Numbered from the stretch's first letter, positions 1 to 8,166 are shown. The stretch: 34,038 nucleotides of DNA from an uncultured Clostridia bacterium (GCA_945875335.1 CAMCKD010000010.1:1-34038), one strand, 5' to 3'. Notes: generated by a model from the sequence alone, not told the origin. Made by a program: numbers and translations.

Positions 1-20
1 CCGCTCAGGCGTCCAACGTT

Positions 21-47
21 GCGGGCGGCTGGTAGCCGCCCCTACGA
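21..47. repeat. Hairpin end of a truncated interspersed repeat
   Basis: The arms GGGCGGCT and AGCCGCCC flank a 3-base loop and are followed by CCTACGA. This is the same end as the repeat copies at 21515-21713 and 33986-34038. The bases to its left (positions 1-20) do not match the conserved interior of those copies, so this is a remnant or a divergent copy. Nothing else recognisable lies between it and the gene ending at 220. Confidence 0.7.
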
Positions 48-219
48 TGGCGTTGGTGAAATAAATACTTCTTTCGCCAACTTAACCCGCTAAGCATGAC
101 ACACAAAGCGAAAAGCAGCCGCAGACGCGACTGCCATCGTAATGATTGTTCCAAAAATCCGAGCTGCGAATCAGTGATCGGAATGCCACTGTTGGGGACT
201 AATTGGCAGTCAAACACCG

Positions 220-918
220 TCAACTGCCTTGAAGGCTCCCCTCCATCAAATCCACCACATCCGCCAGAGAATCCGCTCTGGCGTAGGCGATGGAGAGGAT
301 GTTCTCCCCCGGCTGGTCCAGGTCGGGGACGATGGTGGCCATGCAGCCGGCCCGGTGGGCGGAGAGCAGGCCGGTGTAGCTGTCCTCCAGGGCCAGACAG
401 TGCTCCGGGGGAACGGCAATGGTTTTGGCCCCCAGCAGATAGATGTCCGGGGCGGGCTTGCCATGAGCCACCTCATGGGCGGTGCAGATGTGGGGGAATT
501 TTTCATACAGCCCCAGCCGCCCCAGGTGGTTCTGGATGCGGTCATTGGGAGAGGCGGTAGTGATGGCATAGGGAATCTGCCGGGCGGTCAGATATTCCAG
601 CAGCTCAAAAATGCCGGGCTTGGCCTCGATGCCGTTTTCCTCCACATAGGCGTCCATCAGCTCGATCCGCTTGGCTCGAACCTGGGCATAGGAGATGTCC
701 GGCCCGAAGAGGGAGCTTAAATATTCCTGCCCCATCTGGGCGCTGAGGCTGCGCATGCCCAGCGCCTGCTGATAGGTCATGTGATAGCCGAAAGCCTCAC
801 ACCCCGCTGCCCAGAATCTGGCATAGAGCTTTTCCGAGTCCAGAATCACCCCGTCCATGTCAAACAGCACGCCCCGGATTTCCGCGCCCTGGCTGGGATG
901 CAGAATTTCATAAGCCAT
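220..918 (-). CDS. HAD family hydrolase, beta-phosphoglucomutase-like
   Basis: A protein of 232 residues with the haloacid dehalogenase fold, predicted to be a cytosolic phosphatase or phosphomutase acting on a small sugar phosphate or similar metabolite. Motif I is FDMDGVILD (nucleophile Asp20, acid/base Asp22), followed by a helical cap typical of subclass I (beta-PGM/DhaC-like), motif II ITTASP near residue 130, the motif III lysine in HGKPAPDIY, and motif IV LEDSYTG. The ATG at 918 is chosen because AAGGA lies about 10 bases upstream and a promoter lies just before it; longer in-frame extensions have no ribosome site. It is a single gene, read away from the MotA-like gene. The exact substrate cannot be told from the sequence. 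Confidence 0.9.
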   Translation of the reverse strand: MAYEILHPSQGAEIRGVLFDMDGVILDSEKLYARFWAAGCEAFGYHMTYQQALGMRSLSAQMGQEYLSSLFGPDISYAQVRAKRIELMDAYVEENGIEAKPGIFELLEYLTARQIPYAITTASPNDRIQNHLGRLGLYEKFPHICTAHEVAHGKPAPDIYLLGAKTIAVPPEHCLALEDSYTGLLSAHRAGCMATIVPDLDQPGENILSIAYARADSLADVVDLMEGSLQGS

Positions 919-951
919 AATGCACCATTCCTTATCTCTTATTTTACCCCA

Positions 952-980
952 ATCATACCCCATCGGGCTGTGTTTTTCAA
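952..980 (-). promoter_or_regulatory. Sigma-A promoter of the HAD hydrolase gene
   Basis: On the minus strand TTGAAA (980-975), a 17-base spacer and TATGAT (957-952) form a near-consensus promoter about 35 bases upstream of the start codon at 918. Confidence 0.65.
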
Positions 981-1018
981 GAGCATTCAAAAATTGTGCT
1001 CCCGTCAGCATACCGGGA

Positions 1019-1194
1019 AATTGTTGTTTGTAGAGCGCACCCTTGCCCTCCCCTCTGGGGAGGGTGGCCGAGCGCCAGCGAGGTCGGGAGAGGTGTCGTC
1101 GGTCAAAGCGTACCAGCAACCAACGTTTGGCACCCCCTCAGCCTTCGGCAGCTCCCCCAGCGGGGGAGCTAAGGGTAGTCTGCAAACAACGATT
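1019..1194. repeat. Interspersed repeat with outer inverted ends and two inner hairpins (type B)
   Basis: The outer ends are AATTGTTGTTT (1019-1029) and its near-perfect inverse AAACAACGATT (1184-1194). Inside lie an 8-bp hairpin, CCCTCCCC/GGGGAGGG (1046-1064), and a 9-bp hairpin, AGCTCCCCC/GGGGGAGCT (1150-1170). It encodes nothing convincing and looks like a non-autonomous MITE-like element. The same outer 11-mer bounds the repeat at 21515-21713, whose interior is different. Confidence 0.75.
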
Positions 1195-1252
1195 TGTCAA
1201 CACTCTGAGGCTAATCCGTCTAAAATATTTTCTTAGTTTTTTCTTAGGGCTA

Positions 1253-1281
1253 TTGATGGAAAAGGCTTTCCGTGATAAAAT
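1253..1281 (+). promoter_or_regulatory. Promoter of the MotA/MotB-like pair
   Basis: TTGATG (1253-1258), a 17-base spacer and TAAAAT (1276-1281). Transcription would begin near 1288, downstream of an alternative ATG at 1256, which supports the start at 1340 for the first gene. Confidence 0.65.
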
Positions 1282-1339
1282 AGGGCGGAATATACACAAA
1301 ACCGTCGAGGAAAATCCTGGACGACCAAGGAGGCCCATT

Positions 1340-2224
1340 ATGAAAATTCTCGCAAATATGCATCCCGTCAGTGTCATGGTCATTCTGATCATTTTGGCGC
1401 TGTTCGCTCTTTCCGTGGTGATGCTGTTCGCCGTCTGCACCGCCTACCGCCGCCAGGCCAAGCTGGCCGTCACCGGGGACACCTACCGCAGCCGGGTGAT
1501 GCACGACGCTTTGGAGGATTTCACCACAGCCTACAAAACCTTTGGCCCGGAGACCAACACCCCCGCCATCATCAACAGCGCCATCACCAACAATCTGCAT
1601 TTTTATCTGCTCTGTGAGCGGTTTTTGAACAACTCCGTTTCCCTGTTTGTCACCATGGGCTTGCTGGGCACCTTCCTGGGCCTGAGCCTGTCCGTTTCCT
1701 CCCTGTCCCAGCTGCTGGGGAGCACCGCCGACTGGCAGAACGCGCTGAACAACATGGGCAGCGGTCTGCTCTCCGCCCTGTCCGGCATGGGCGTGGCCTT
1801 CTACACCTCCCTGTTCGGCGTGGGCTGCTCCATCATCCTCACCATCCTGCGCACCATTTTCAACCCGGAGTCCATCCGCCAGGAGCTGGAAAACGAGATG
1901 GAGCTGTGGCTGGACCACCGCACCGCCCCCCGGCTGAACACCGACCGGGTGAAGGACGATTCCGAGCTGGTCAAGCGGATGATCGGCGGCATGAACAACG
2001 CCGCAGGCACCATGGATGCCACCCTGAGAGAATCCACCGAAGCCCTGCTGCGGTCCATGGACGGCTTCAGCGCCACCGTGGACTCCTTCAACAAGGGCGT
2101 GCGGGACTTCTCTGAATTCGACTACAACCTCCGGGGCACCGTGGAGCGCATGGACGTTGCCGTGCGGGAGCTGGCCAGCGCCATCCGCCGGGTGACCCAC
2201 GGCTCCGAAAGGGGCGACAAGTGA
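1340..2224 (+). CDS. MotA/TolQ/ExbB family proton channel protein
   Basis: A membrane protein of 294 residues. The first membrane segment is at residues 8-30. After a cytoplasmic stretch come two closely spaced segments around residues 95-120 and 140-170 (LLGTFLGLS and SGMGVAFYTSLFG), the arrangement of the MotA/ExbB channel domain. The C-terminal 100 residues are soluble and helical. The family forms a ring around two copies of a MotB/ExbD partner and uses ion flow to do mechanical work; here the partner is the next gene, whose start overlaps this stop. The ATG at 1340 has AAGGAGG seven bases upstream. No flagellar, Tol or TonB gene is nearby, so the machine it drives is unknown. The arrangement resembles ZorA of Zorya, but no Zorya effector genes are present. 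Confidence 0.85.
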   Translation: MKILANMHPVSVMVILIILALFALSVVMLFAVCTAYRRQAKLAVTGDTYRSRVMHDALEDFTTAYKTFGPETNTPAIINSAITNNLHFYLLCERFLNNSVSLFVTMGLLGTFLGLSLSVSSLSQLLGSTADWQNALNNMGSGLLSALSGMGVAFYTSLFGVGCSIILTILRTIFNPESIRQELENEMELWLDHRTAPRLNTDRVKDDSELVKRMIGGMNNAAGTMDATLRESTEALLRSMDGFSATVDSFNKGVRDFSEFDYNLRGTVERMDVAVRELASAIRRVTHGSERGDK

Positions 2225-3258
2225 TGAAGAAAATGCGCAGACGCGCCGCCGGAACCGACTCCGGGGGCGAACAGGGCTTCTGGCCCTCCTACACGGACAT
2301 GATGTCGGCAGTGGCGCTGATCCTGTTCTTCCTGATGCTGCTGGCCTACATCCAGAACATCATCACCAACAACGACCTGATGCACAAGGAAGAGGAACTG
2401 AAGGATACCCTGGCTCAGCTCTCTCTGGCCGCCGCCCAGGTGGAGGACAAGGAAAAGGAGCTGCAGGCCGTGTCCGATACCCTGGAAATTGCCCGGCAGG
2501 ATCTGGATGACCAGCAGATCAAGCTGGACGAGCAGCAGGGCAAGCTCAAGGAGCAGGAAGAGGATATCGCCAGCCAGGCCGCCTACATCCTGCAGCAGCA
2601 GGCCGACATCGCCGCCCAGCGGGACACCATCGCCCAGCAGCAGGCCCAGATGGAGCGCCAGCAGATCTACCTGAACGACACCCAGGCGGAACTGAGCCAG
2701 GTGCGGGCCCAGATGCAGGCCGCCGCCTTCCTCCGGCTGGACATTGTGGAAAAAATCCGTTCCAATGTGGAGCAGGTCATGGGCAGCGCCAACACCATCT
2801 CCATCAGCGACACCGGCAGCCTGGTGCTCAGCGAAAGCGTCCTGTTTGACCGCAGCTCCTCCGCCCTGAAGCCCAACAGCAAGCAGGTACTGGATCAGCT
2901 GGCGGTGGGCTTTGCCAGCTTCCTGTCCACCAGCGACAGCCTGGAATATGTGGACACCATCGTCATCGGCGGCCATGCGGACAGCACCGGCAGCGACGAA
3001 CTCAACCGCAAGCTCTCCACCGACCGGGCCAACTCCGTGCTCAGCTACCTGATGAGCACCCAGGGCGGCATTCTGACCCCCTACGCGCAATATTTCTGTG
3101 CCTCCGGCTACGGCTCAACCAGGCCCGTGGCCAGCAACGAAACCCCCGAGGGCCAGGCACAAAACCGCCGCATCGAAATTTCCATCATTTTGAAGGACGA
3201 AAGCGTGCTGGATGCCCTGAACCAGTATCTGGCCATTGAAGTACCCAACGCAGGTTAA
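2224..3258 (+). CDS. MotB-like protein: one membrane helix, long coiled coil, OmpA peptidoglycan-binding domain
   Basis: A protein of 344 residues. The N-terminus is basic, then comes WPSYTDMMSAVALILFF, a single membrane helix with Asp25 at the place of the proton-carrying Asp of MotB. Residues about 50-165 are a Gln/Glu/Asp-rich coiled coil with no proline. Residues about 205-330 are an OmpA/MotB domain: VLFDRSSSALKPNS, then GGHADSTGSDELNRKLSTDR, then QNRRIEI, the residues that bind peptidoglycan in the family. It should be the stator partner of the preceding channel gene and tie it to the cell wall. Stop and start overlap as TGATG; a GTG at 2221 in the same frame is a less likely start. The coiled coil is much longer than in flagellar MotB. 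Confidence 0.88.
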   Translation: MKKMRRRAAGTDSGGEQGFWPSYTDMMSAVALILFFLMLLAYIQNIITNNDLMHKEEELKDTLAQLSLAAAQVEDKEKELQAVSDTLEIARQDLDDQQIKLDEQQGKLKEQEEDIASQAAYILQQQADIAAQRDTIAQQQAQMERQQIYLNDTQAELSQVRAQMQAAAFLRLDIVEKIRSNVEQVMGSANTISISDTGSLVLSESVLFDRSSSALKPNSKQVLDQLAVGFASFLSTSDSLEYVDTIVIGGHADSTGSDELNRKLSTDRANSVLSYLMSTQGGILTPYAQYFCASGYGSTRPVASNETPEGQAQNRRIEISIILKDESVLDALNQYLAIEVPNAG

Positions 3259-3307
3259 CGCAAAAAGCTGCGCGTAACGCATGATGAAGGCAGTAAATCA
3301 CATCTTC

Positions 3308-3343
3308 AAAAACCCCGGAACCGTTGTGGTTCCGGGGTTTTCC
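3308..3343. terminator. Bidirectional intrinsic terminator
   Basis: The perfect 10-bp stem CCCCGGAACC/GGTTCCGGGG (3313-3322 and 3328-3337) has a 5-base loop. It is preceded by an A-run and followed by TTTTCC, so it can end both the MotB-like gene (+) and the convergent surface-protein gene (-). Confidence 0.9.
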
Positions 3344-3351
3344 TTTATGGT

Positions 3352-6300
3352 TTATCTGGAGTAACCGCCGCCTGTTTTCTTGCGGTAGTAGTACACGCCG
3401 TAGGTGACGGGGATGGCGATGGCGATGATCACAGCCAGGAACAGAATCGTGACCCAGATGCCGTTGCCGCCGCTGCTGGCGGAGGCACCCTGCTTGATGG
3501 TGAAGCCGGTGGATGCCCTGCCGTCCTTGGCCACAATGGAGATGGTGTGGCGGCCCAGGGACAGGCGCTTGAGGTAATTGGCGTTCAGTTCCACAATGGT
3601 GGAGCCCTCACTGACAGAGTAGTTGGTGCTGGCCACGGTGGCACCGTCCACCTCTACCCGGTCAAACTTGCTGTAGTCGGAGTTGGAGCGGAACACCATG
3701 CCCTGGGCGGAGGTGTTCAGCCAGGTGGTCTCCGCGCCCTCGGTCATCTGGTATTCCACGGTGTTGTCCAGACGCTCCTTGCACACATCGCAGCGGCCGT
3801 TGTTGTCCTTGTCCACATGGCCCTGAGCGGGAAGCACCACGCTCTGCTGGTCGGTGATGGGGCTGGTGCAGGTCACGTCACTGAACCACTGGCCGCAGTC
3901 GCAGATGTAGTAGGAGATGTTGCCCTCCTGGGTGCAGGTTGCCGCCTTGGCGGGCACCCGGGACAGGTGGCTGGAATGGATGTGGGCATCCTCCTTGGAG
4001 TAGCCGCAGGTGGCGCACTTTCCGGCGGAGTCAAAGCTGTGGGCCACCAGCTCGCCCTTGGCGCCGCAGCGGGAGCACACATTCCAGTGGTAGTTGGCGT
4101 CCTTTCCATAGCTGCCGGAGGCAGTATGTCCAAGAGCGCTGCCATAGGTGAAGGTCTGGGTTCCCTTTGCGCCGCAGGTGCAGCTGTAATAGTAGGTGGC
4201 GGGGCTGGTGCAGGTGGCATTGGATGCCAGGTAAGCGGAGGAGGCGATCATCTGATCATAGGTGTGGGTCTGGGCAATGGTCTCGGTCTTCTGGATGCCG
4301 CAGACGGTGCAGCTGAATACCTTCTGACCGGCGGTGTTATGGGAGGCCCACTGGGTAACCACACCCTCATTCCACACATGCTCACCCAGGCCGCTGACCA
4401 CGGAGCTGTGCTCACAGGTGGCGGGGTGCCAGTGGTAGGTGGTGTTGCCTGCCCAGGTGGCGGCGAAGGTATGCTGATGCTCAGAAGGCGCGATCTCCTC
4501 GGTCTTGGTTCTGCCGCAGACCACACAGGTGTAGGTCTTTACGCCCTTGGAGGTGGCAGTGGGCTGGACGGTGATCTCACCGGGGCCCCAGTTGTGGTCG
4601 TTTACCTCCACCCGCTGGTCGGTGTGCTCACAGGTGGCGCCCCGCCAGTGCTGCAGCTCATTGCTGCTCCATTGGTCGGAGAAGGTGTGGCCCTTGGCCT
4701 CGCCATAGGCAAAGGTCTCGGTGCCCGCTTCGCCGCAGACGCAGCTCTTGTAGTAGAGCGCCGGGCTGGTGCAGGTGGCAGCGCTGGCCAGATACTTCTG
4801 ATCCACTACCGTCTGATTGTACTCGTGGGGCTGGCCCAGGAGCACCTCGGTCTTCTGGACGCCGCAGACCGTGCAGGTGTACCGCTTCTCGCCGTTGACG
4901 TTGTGACCGGCGTTTTGGATGATTTCGCCGTCGTCCCATTTGTGGGGGCCGTAATCGGCAACCTCACCGCTGTGCTGGCAGGTGGCCTGCCGCCAGTGGT
5001 CGGTGTCATTGTAGCTCCACTGGTCGGAATAGGTGTGTGCCGCCGCCTCGCCATAGGTGAAGGTCTCGGTGCCAACCTGGCCGCAGATGCAGCTCTTGTA
5101 ATACACCGCAGGGCCGTCGCAGGTGGCAGGGCTGGCCAGGTACTGGTCGCTGACCACCTCCTGGTCAAATACATGTTCTGCGGAAGCGGGAATGGATTCG
5201 GTCTTGGTGGAGCCGCAGACGGTGCAGGTGTAGGTCACTTCTCCGCCCGCGGTATGGCTGGGCTGCACCGTGATGACGCCGCCGTCCCAGCTGTGGTCGG
5301 TGGGCTCACCCACGGTAAAGGTCTCGAAGCCCACCGCGCCGCAGAGACAGCTATAGAAATAAGCAGCGGGATTGGCACAGGAAGCGGCCTTGGCCAGGAA
5401 CGCATCGCTGACCACCTGCTGGTCGTACACATGGTCGGCGCTGGGGGCAATGGGCTCCTTCCTGGTCTCATGGCAGATGGTGCAGGTGTAGAGCATCTCG
5501 CCGTTTGTGGTGTGGGTGGGGGCAAGGGTCATCACGCCTTCATCCCAAACGTGCTCCGTATGTGCCGTTTCCGTGGGAATGGTTTCGGTGGGGACGGTCT
5601 CCGTAGGAATGGTTTCCGTGGGGACAGGCTCCGTGGGAATGGGCTCGGTAACCGGCTCCGTGGGAGGCTCCGGCTGGCTCACCACAAAGGAATAGACAAT
5701 GGGGCCGCTGTGGTCACTCACCAGCGCATTGGGATACTGGGTGGTGGTGTAGGCAGAGGGGTTCACGCACACAAAGCCCGTCCCGGTGCCGCTCAGCAGC
5801 CAGCCATAGGACGCAGCCAGCTCCAGCTCCCTGGAAATGTCACTGGCAATTTGGGCGCCCATGCCGCTATAGTCCATCAGCGCCGTGATGCGGAACTCCC
5901 CGCCGGTGTAGCCGATGGTGGTTCCGGCCTCCACATAGCTGCCGGAGTCCGCCGCGTCAGCACTGACGCTGCCCATCACGATGTAGTAGGAGAAATTGCC
6001 GTCCACCGGCACCTCCAGCACCACACCGTCACCCCAGTGCTGATCGGGCTGGCTGGTGCGATACAGTACGCCGGAGACCGGGGCATACACCGGCTGCATG
6101 GAACCGGCGTTCACGATCAGCTCATAGCTTCCGTAGGTGCTCTCAGCGTGCTCCCAGTGAGTGCAGCCGTCGTTGGTGCCGCCATACAGGGCGTTTTCAT
6201 TTCCGCCCCGGCAGCCGGCAAAATCCACGATGTCATCGAAGAACTCCTCGCTCAGGGGGAAATACCAGCCGTCCATCTGACGGTTGACGACGCTGTAGCG

Positions 6301-6474
6301 CTGCTCATCGGTGAGCCCGGTGCTCTGGGGGGCTTCCGGCTCCGTCACGGTCTGCTCCGCAACGCTTTCTTCGGTTCCCACTTCCTCGGCGTGGATGTGC
6401 AGCGGCAGAGCACCGATCAGCAGCACCCCGCACAGAAGCAGGGATAATCCTTTCTTGAATACAGACTCTCTCAT
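3352..6474 (-). CDS. Large cell-surface protein: inactive M23-like domain, Cys-rich modules, membrane anchor
   Basis: 1040 residues. A signal peptide (about residues 1-30) is followed by an M23 (lysostaphin)-like stretch around residues 95-200: PVYAPVSGVLY, WGDGVVLEV, SYYIVMGSVS and GTTIGYTGG match the fold, but the usual metal-binding H..D and HxH residues are absent, so it is probably not a peptidase. Next is a Pro-Thr-Glu spacer (PTETIPTETVPTET). Then three module types alternate: five copies with W..G and YTCTVCG..KTE, four with YxSCxCG..GTETF, and four with HWxxATCxH. Near the end is a DxxxVxVDG...STIV...L..GxHT domain of X2/Ig type, then a membrane helix and a short basic tail (YYYRKKTGGGYSR). 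No LPXTG motif. The ATG at 6474 has AAGGAG nine bases upstream; an in-frame TTG at 6483 is too close to it. Function unknown; display on the wall is inferred. Confidence 0.85.
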   Translation of the reverse strand: MRESVFKKGLSLLLCGVLLIGALPLHIHAEEVGTEESVAEQTVTEPEAPQSTGLTDEQRYSVVNRQMDGWYFPLSEEFFDDIVDFAGCRGGNENALYGGTNDGCTHWEHAESTYGSYELIVNAGSMQPVYAPVSGVLYRTSQPDQHWGDGVVLEVPVDGNFSYYIVMGSVSADAADSGSYVEAGTTIGYTGGEFRITALMDYSGMGAQIASDISRELELAASYGWLLSGTGTGFVCVNPSAYTTTQYPNALVSDHSGPIVYSFVVSQPEPPTEPVTEPIPTEPVPTETIPTETVPTETIPTETAHTEHVWDEGVMTLAPTHTTNGEMLYTCTICHETRKEPIAPSADHVYDQQVVSDAFLAKAASCANPAAYFYSCLCGAVGFETFTVGEPTDHSWDGGVITVQPSHTAGGEVTYTCTVCGSTKTESIPASAEHVFDQEVVSDQYLASPATCDGPAVYYKSCICGQVGTETFTYGEAAAHTYSDQWSYNDTDHWRQATCQHSGEVADYGPHKWDDGEIIQNAGHNVNGEKRYTCTVCGVQKTEVLLGQPHEYNQTVVDQKYLASAATCTSPALYYKSCVCGEAGTETFAYGEAKGHTFSDQWSSNELQHWRGATCEHTDQRVEVNDHNWGPGEITVQPTATSKGVKTYTCVVCGRTKTEEIAPSEHQHTFAATWAGNTTYHWHPATCEHSSVVSGLGEHVWNEGVVTQWASHNTAGQKVFSCTVCGIQKTETIAQTHTYDQMIASSAYLASNATCTSPATYYYSCTCGAKGTQTFTYGSALGHTASGSYGKDANYHWNVCSRCGAKGELVAHSFDSAGKCATCGYSKEDAHIHSSHLSRVPAKAATCTQEGNISYYICDCGQWFSDVTCTSPITDQQSVVLPAQGHVDKDNNGRCDVCKERLDNTVEYQMTEGAETTWLNTSAQGMVFRSNSDYSKFDRVEVDGATVASTNYSVSEGSTIVELNANYLKRLSLGRHTISIVAKDGRASTGFTIKQGASASSGGNGIWVTILFLAVIIAIAIPVTYGVYYYRKKTGGGYSR

Positions 6475-6524
6475 CGAGTACAACTCCTTTCACACACCGG
6501 GGCGCTCCCGGCGTTGGTATCTAC

Positions 6525-6552
6525 ATTATACATATTTTTTTGAACTTTGCAA
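6525..6552 (-). promoter_or_regulatory. Promoter of the large surface-protein gene
   Basis: TTGCAA (6552-6547), a 16-base spacer and a perfect TATAAT (6530-6525) on the minus strand, about 50 bases upstream of the ATG at 6474. Confidence 0.7.
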
Positions 6553-6891
6553 TGGGGTCTTTTCCGGCCCATTCCCTTGGGAAAGAAGCTTTTCGCCCAA
6601 TTTCCGTGAAAAATGCTTTCGGGATTTTTCTTTGATAAAAGGCTACATTTTGTAATTTTTCGTTATTTTTACGGCAAAATTGTTTTACTTTTGTCCCATC
6701 CCATTCCTCCAAACCCAGCAGGAGCCCGTCTGACAGGAGCCGTTTTTGTAATCGGGTTAAGAGAATCTTAATCTGAGAATTTTTTGTAAATTTTGGAAAT
6801 ATTTCCCATTTCCAGCCAAAACAGAGGAGGATATGAGAAAAAGCACGCCGCTCTTCCATCATATCCTCCCACCGCCGGGAAAGTTGTAAAT
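6553..6891. other. AT-rich stretch without a convincing gene
   Basis: This stretch is clearly richer in A and T than its surroundings. The minus strand has an open frame of 112 codons starting at 6859 with GGAGG five bases upstream, but it has a Lys/Phe-biased composition, no recognisable domain, and runs through the promoter at 6525-6552. A real gene is possible but not supported. No clear terminator or RNA structure is visible. Confidence 0.4.
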
Positions 6892-7052
6892 AGCACCAGC
6901 CACTGTAGGGGAGGCTCTTAGCCTCCCGCCAGGTAACGAAACTGAGTGTTTGGTTGAATGGTGCCAGGTGGCGAGCTGGTACGGATTCGCCCATCCTGGT
7001 TGGTAACTGAAAGCCTGTACTGCGCGGGAGGCTAAGAGCCTCCCCTACTAGC
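6892..7052. repeat. Hairpin-ended interspersed repeat (type A, GGGAGGCT variant)
   Basis: The left palindrome GGGGAGGCT/AGCCTCCC and the right palindrome GGGAGGCT/AGCCTCCCC are flanked by GTAG and CTAC. The interior contains CTGAGTGTTTGGTTGAATGG, GTACGGATTCGCCC and GCCTGTACTGCGCGGG, shared with the copies at 21515 and 25458. The left flank GCACCAGCCACT is also found at the right end of the 25458 copy. Confidence 0.85.
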
Positions 7053-7077
7053 GTGTTAATCCCAAAACTATACGTTT

Positions 7078-7192
7078 TCGTAGGGCGGGGTCATGACCCC
7101 ACCGACCAGGTTGCGCATTTTGCCCTGGCACGATTCAACGAAAGTGCTTTCATCTCGTTACGTTTCGGCGGGGTCATGACCCCGCCCTACGA
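7078..7192. repeat. Hairpin-ended interspersed repeat, short variant with a different interior
   Basis: The ends TCGTAGGGCGGGGTCATGAC (7078) and its inverse (to 7192) each contain the palindrome GGGGTCATGACCCC. The 60-base interior does not resemble the type A interior, yet the design (GTAGGG plus a self-complementary end at both sides) is the same. It lies only 26 bases from the previous copy. The 100 bases from here to the gene ending at 7297 hold nothing recognisable. Confidence 0.8.
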
Positions 7193-7296
7193 AAGGCAAG
7201 TTTTAGGCTTAACGGCCTACTACAGCGGCATTGTGAAAGCTGGGAGCAATACCACACTGGGGATGCGTCAAACCGATAAGCACAGCATACAATTGG

Positions 7297-8097
7297 TCAT
7301 TCCTTCCCGGGGCGTTCCACCTGGGGGATGAAGCGGTGGGCTACCTTGCCCTTGCCCTTTTCCTTCACATAGAAGAAGCCAATGACGGAGAACACCACCG
7401 CGCCGATGAAATTGACGAACAAGTCCTTCATGGTGTCGATGATGCCGATGTCCAGGTAGCCCCCCAAACCCAGGGCCTCCTGGGTGCCGTCGGAATGCAC
7501 CAGGATGGTATCCGCAATGTCCCGGATGTGCACCACGGTGTTGGTGAGGGTGGGGTCCAGATTGACGGAATGGATGGCATTCACCACGGTGTCCTTCTGC
7601 ATGTCCATGCCCAGGAAATAGTCCCCGCTGAATTCAAAGAACTCCCACAGCACCCCCACGGTCATGGAGAAGCAGAAGGAGACGATGGCCAGATACAGCG
7701 GCGACAGCTGGAAAGAAAATCGGTCGTTCCGATTCATCATGTCCACCAGACAGAACCCGATGGCGGCGCAGAGGAAGCCGTTGATGGTATGCAGCATCGT
7801 ATCCCAGTGGGGCACCCGGACATAGAAGCTGTTCAGCTCTCCCAGGATTTCCGCCGCGAAGATGAACAGCAGAATGATGATCTCCAAAGTGCTGGGCAGC
7901 ACGATTTTGAGCTTTTTGGAAATGATGCTGGGCAGCACCATGAGGCCAAGAGACAGGGCGCACAGGAACACACTCTGATATTCCCGCCGGAACACCGCCC
8001 GCACCAGGGTAAAGATGATCAGCGCCCGCAGCACCAGGTACACGGTGAGGGTGGTTTTGTTCTTATAATACTTGTGTTCTTTCTTTTCCCGCGGCAT
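7297..8097 (-). CDS. YjdF/DUF2238 family integral membrane protein
   Basis: 266 residues with about seven hydrophobic segments. The family signature is seen as VPHWDTMLHTINGFLCAAIG around residue 95, then SFCFSMTVGVLWEFFEFSGD, and the last part has DIGIIDTMKDLFVNFIGAV before a final membrane helix and a basic tail. These conserved His, Asp, Trp and Glu residues in or near membranes are typical of DUF2238 (E. coli YjdF). The biochemical role of the family is not established. The ATG at 8097 is preferred over the ATG two codons earlier because GGAGG is seven bases upstream of it. It has its own promoter, separate from the operon ending at 8177. Confidence 0.85.
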   Translation of the reverse strand: MPREKKEHKYYKNKTTLTVYLVLRALIIFTLVRAVFRREYQSVFLCALSLGLMVLPSIISKKLKIVLPSTLEIIILLFIFAAEILGELNSFYVRVPHWDTMLHTINGFLCAAIGFCLVDMMNRNDRFSFQLSPLYLAIVSFCFSMTVGVLWEFFEFSGDYFLGMDMQKDTVVNAIHSVNLDPTLTNTVVHIRDIADTILVHSDGTQEALGLGGYLDIGIIDTMKDLFVNFIGAVVFSVIGFFYVKEKGKGKVAHRFIPQVERPGKE

Positions 8098-8138
8098 AAG
8101 CATTCCTCCTGACGATATGGTTTCATGGGATAAACGTG

Positions 8139-8166
8139 ATTATACCAGCCTTTTCCCCGGGGTCAA
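8139..8166 (-). promoter_or_regulatory. Promoter of the YjdF-like gene
   Basis: TTGACC (8166-8161), a 16-base spacer and TATAAT (8144-8139) on the minus strand, about 42 bases from the ATG at 8097. Confidence 0.7.

Noticed and set aside
5-223. 72-codon open frame on the minus strand at the left edge
   Set aside because: Runs into the repeat hairpin at 21-47, has no ribosome site or known domain; treated as chance.
1340-3258. Zorya anti-phage system
   Set aside because: ZorA/ZorB-like pair present, but no ZorC, ZorD or ZorE-like gene in the flanks; the following gene is a convergent surface protein.
3547-6447. 966-codon open frame opposite the large surface-protein gene
   Set aside because: It is a by-product of GC-rich codons on the minus strand: Gly/Ala/Val/His-biased, no domain, no ribosome site, while the opposite frame has a signal peptide, modules and an anchor.
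6521-6994. Minus-strand open frame of up to 157 codons, with a 112-codon version from 6859
   Set aside because: The long form starts inside a repeat; the short form has a fair ribosome site but overlaps the surface-gene promoter and has no recognisable domain. Left as undecided.
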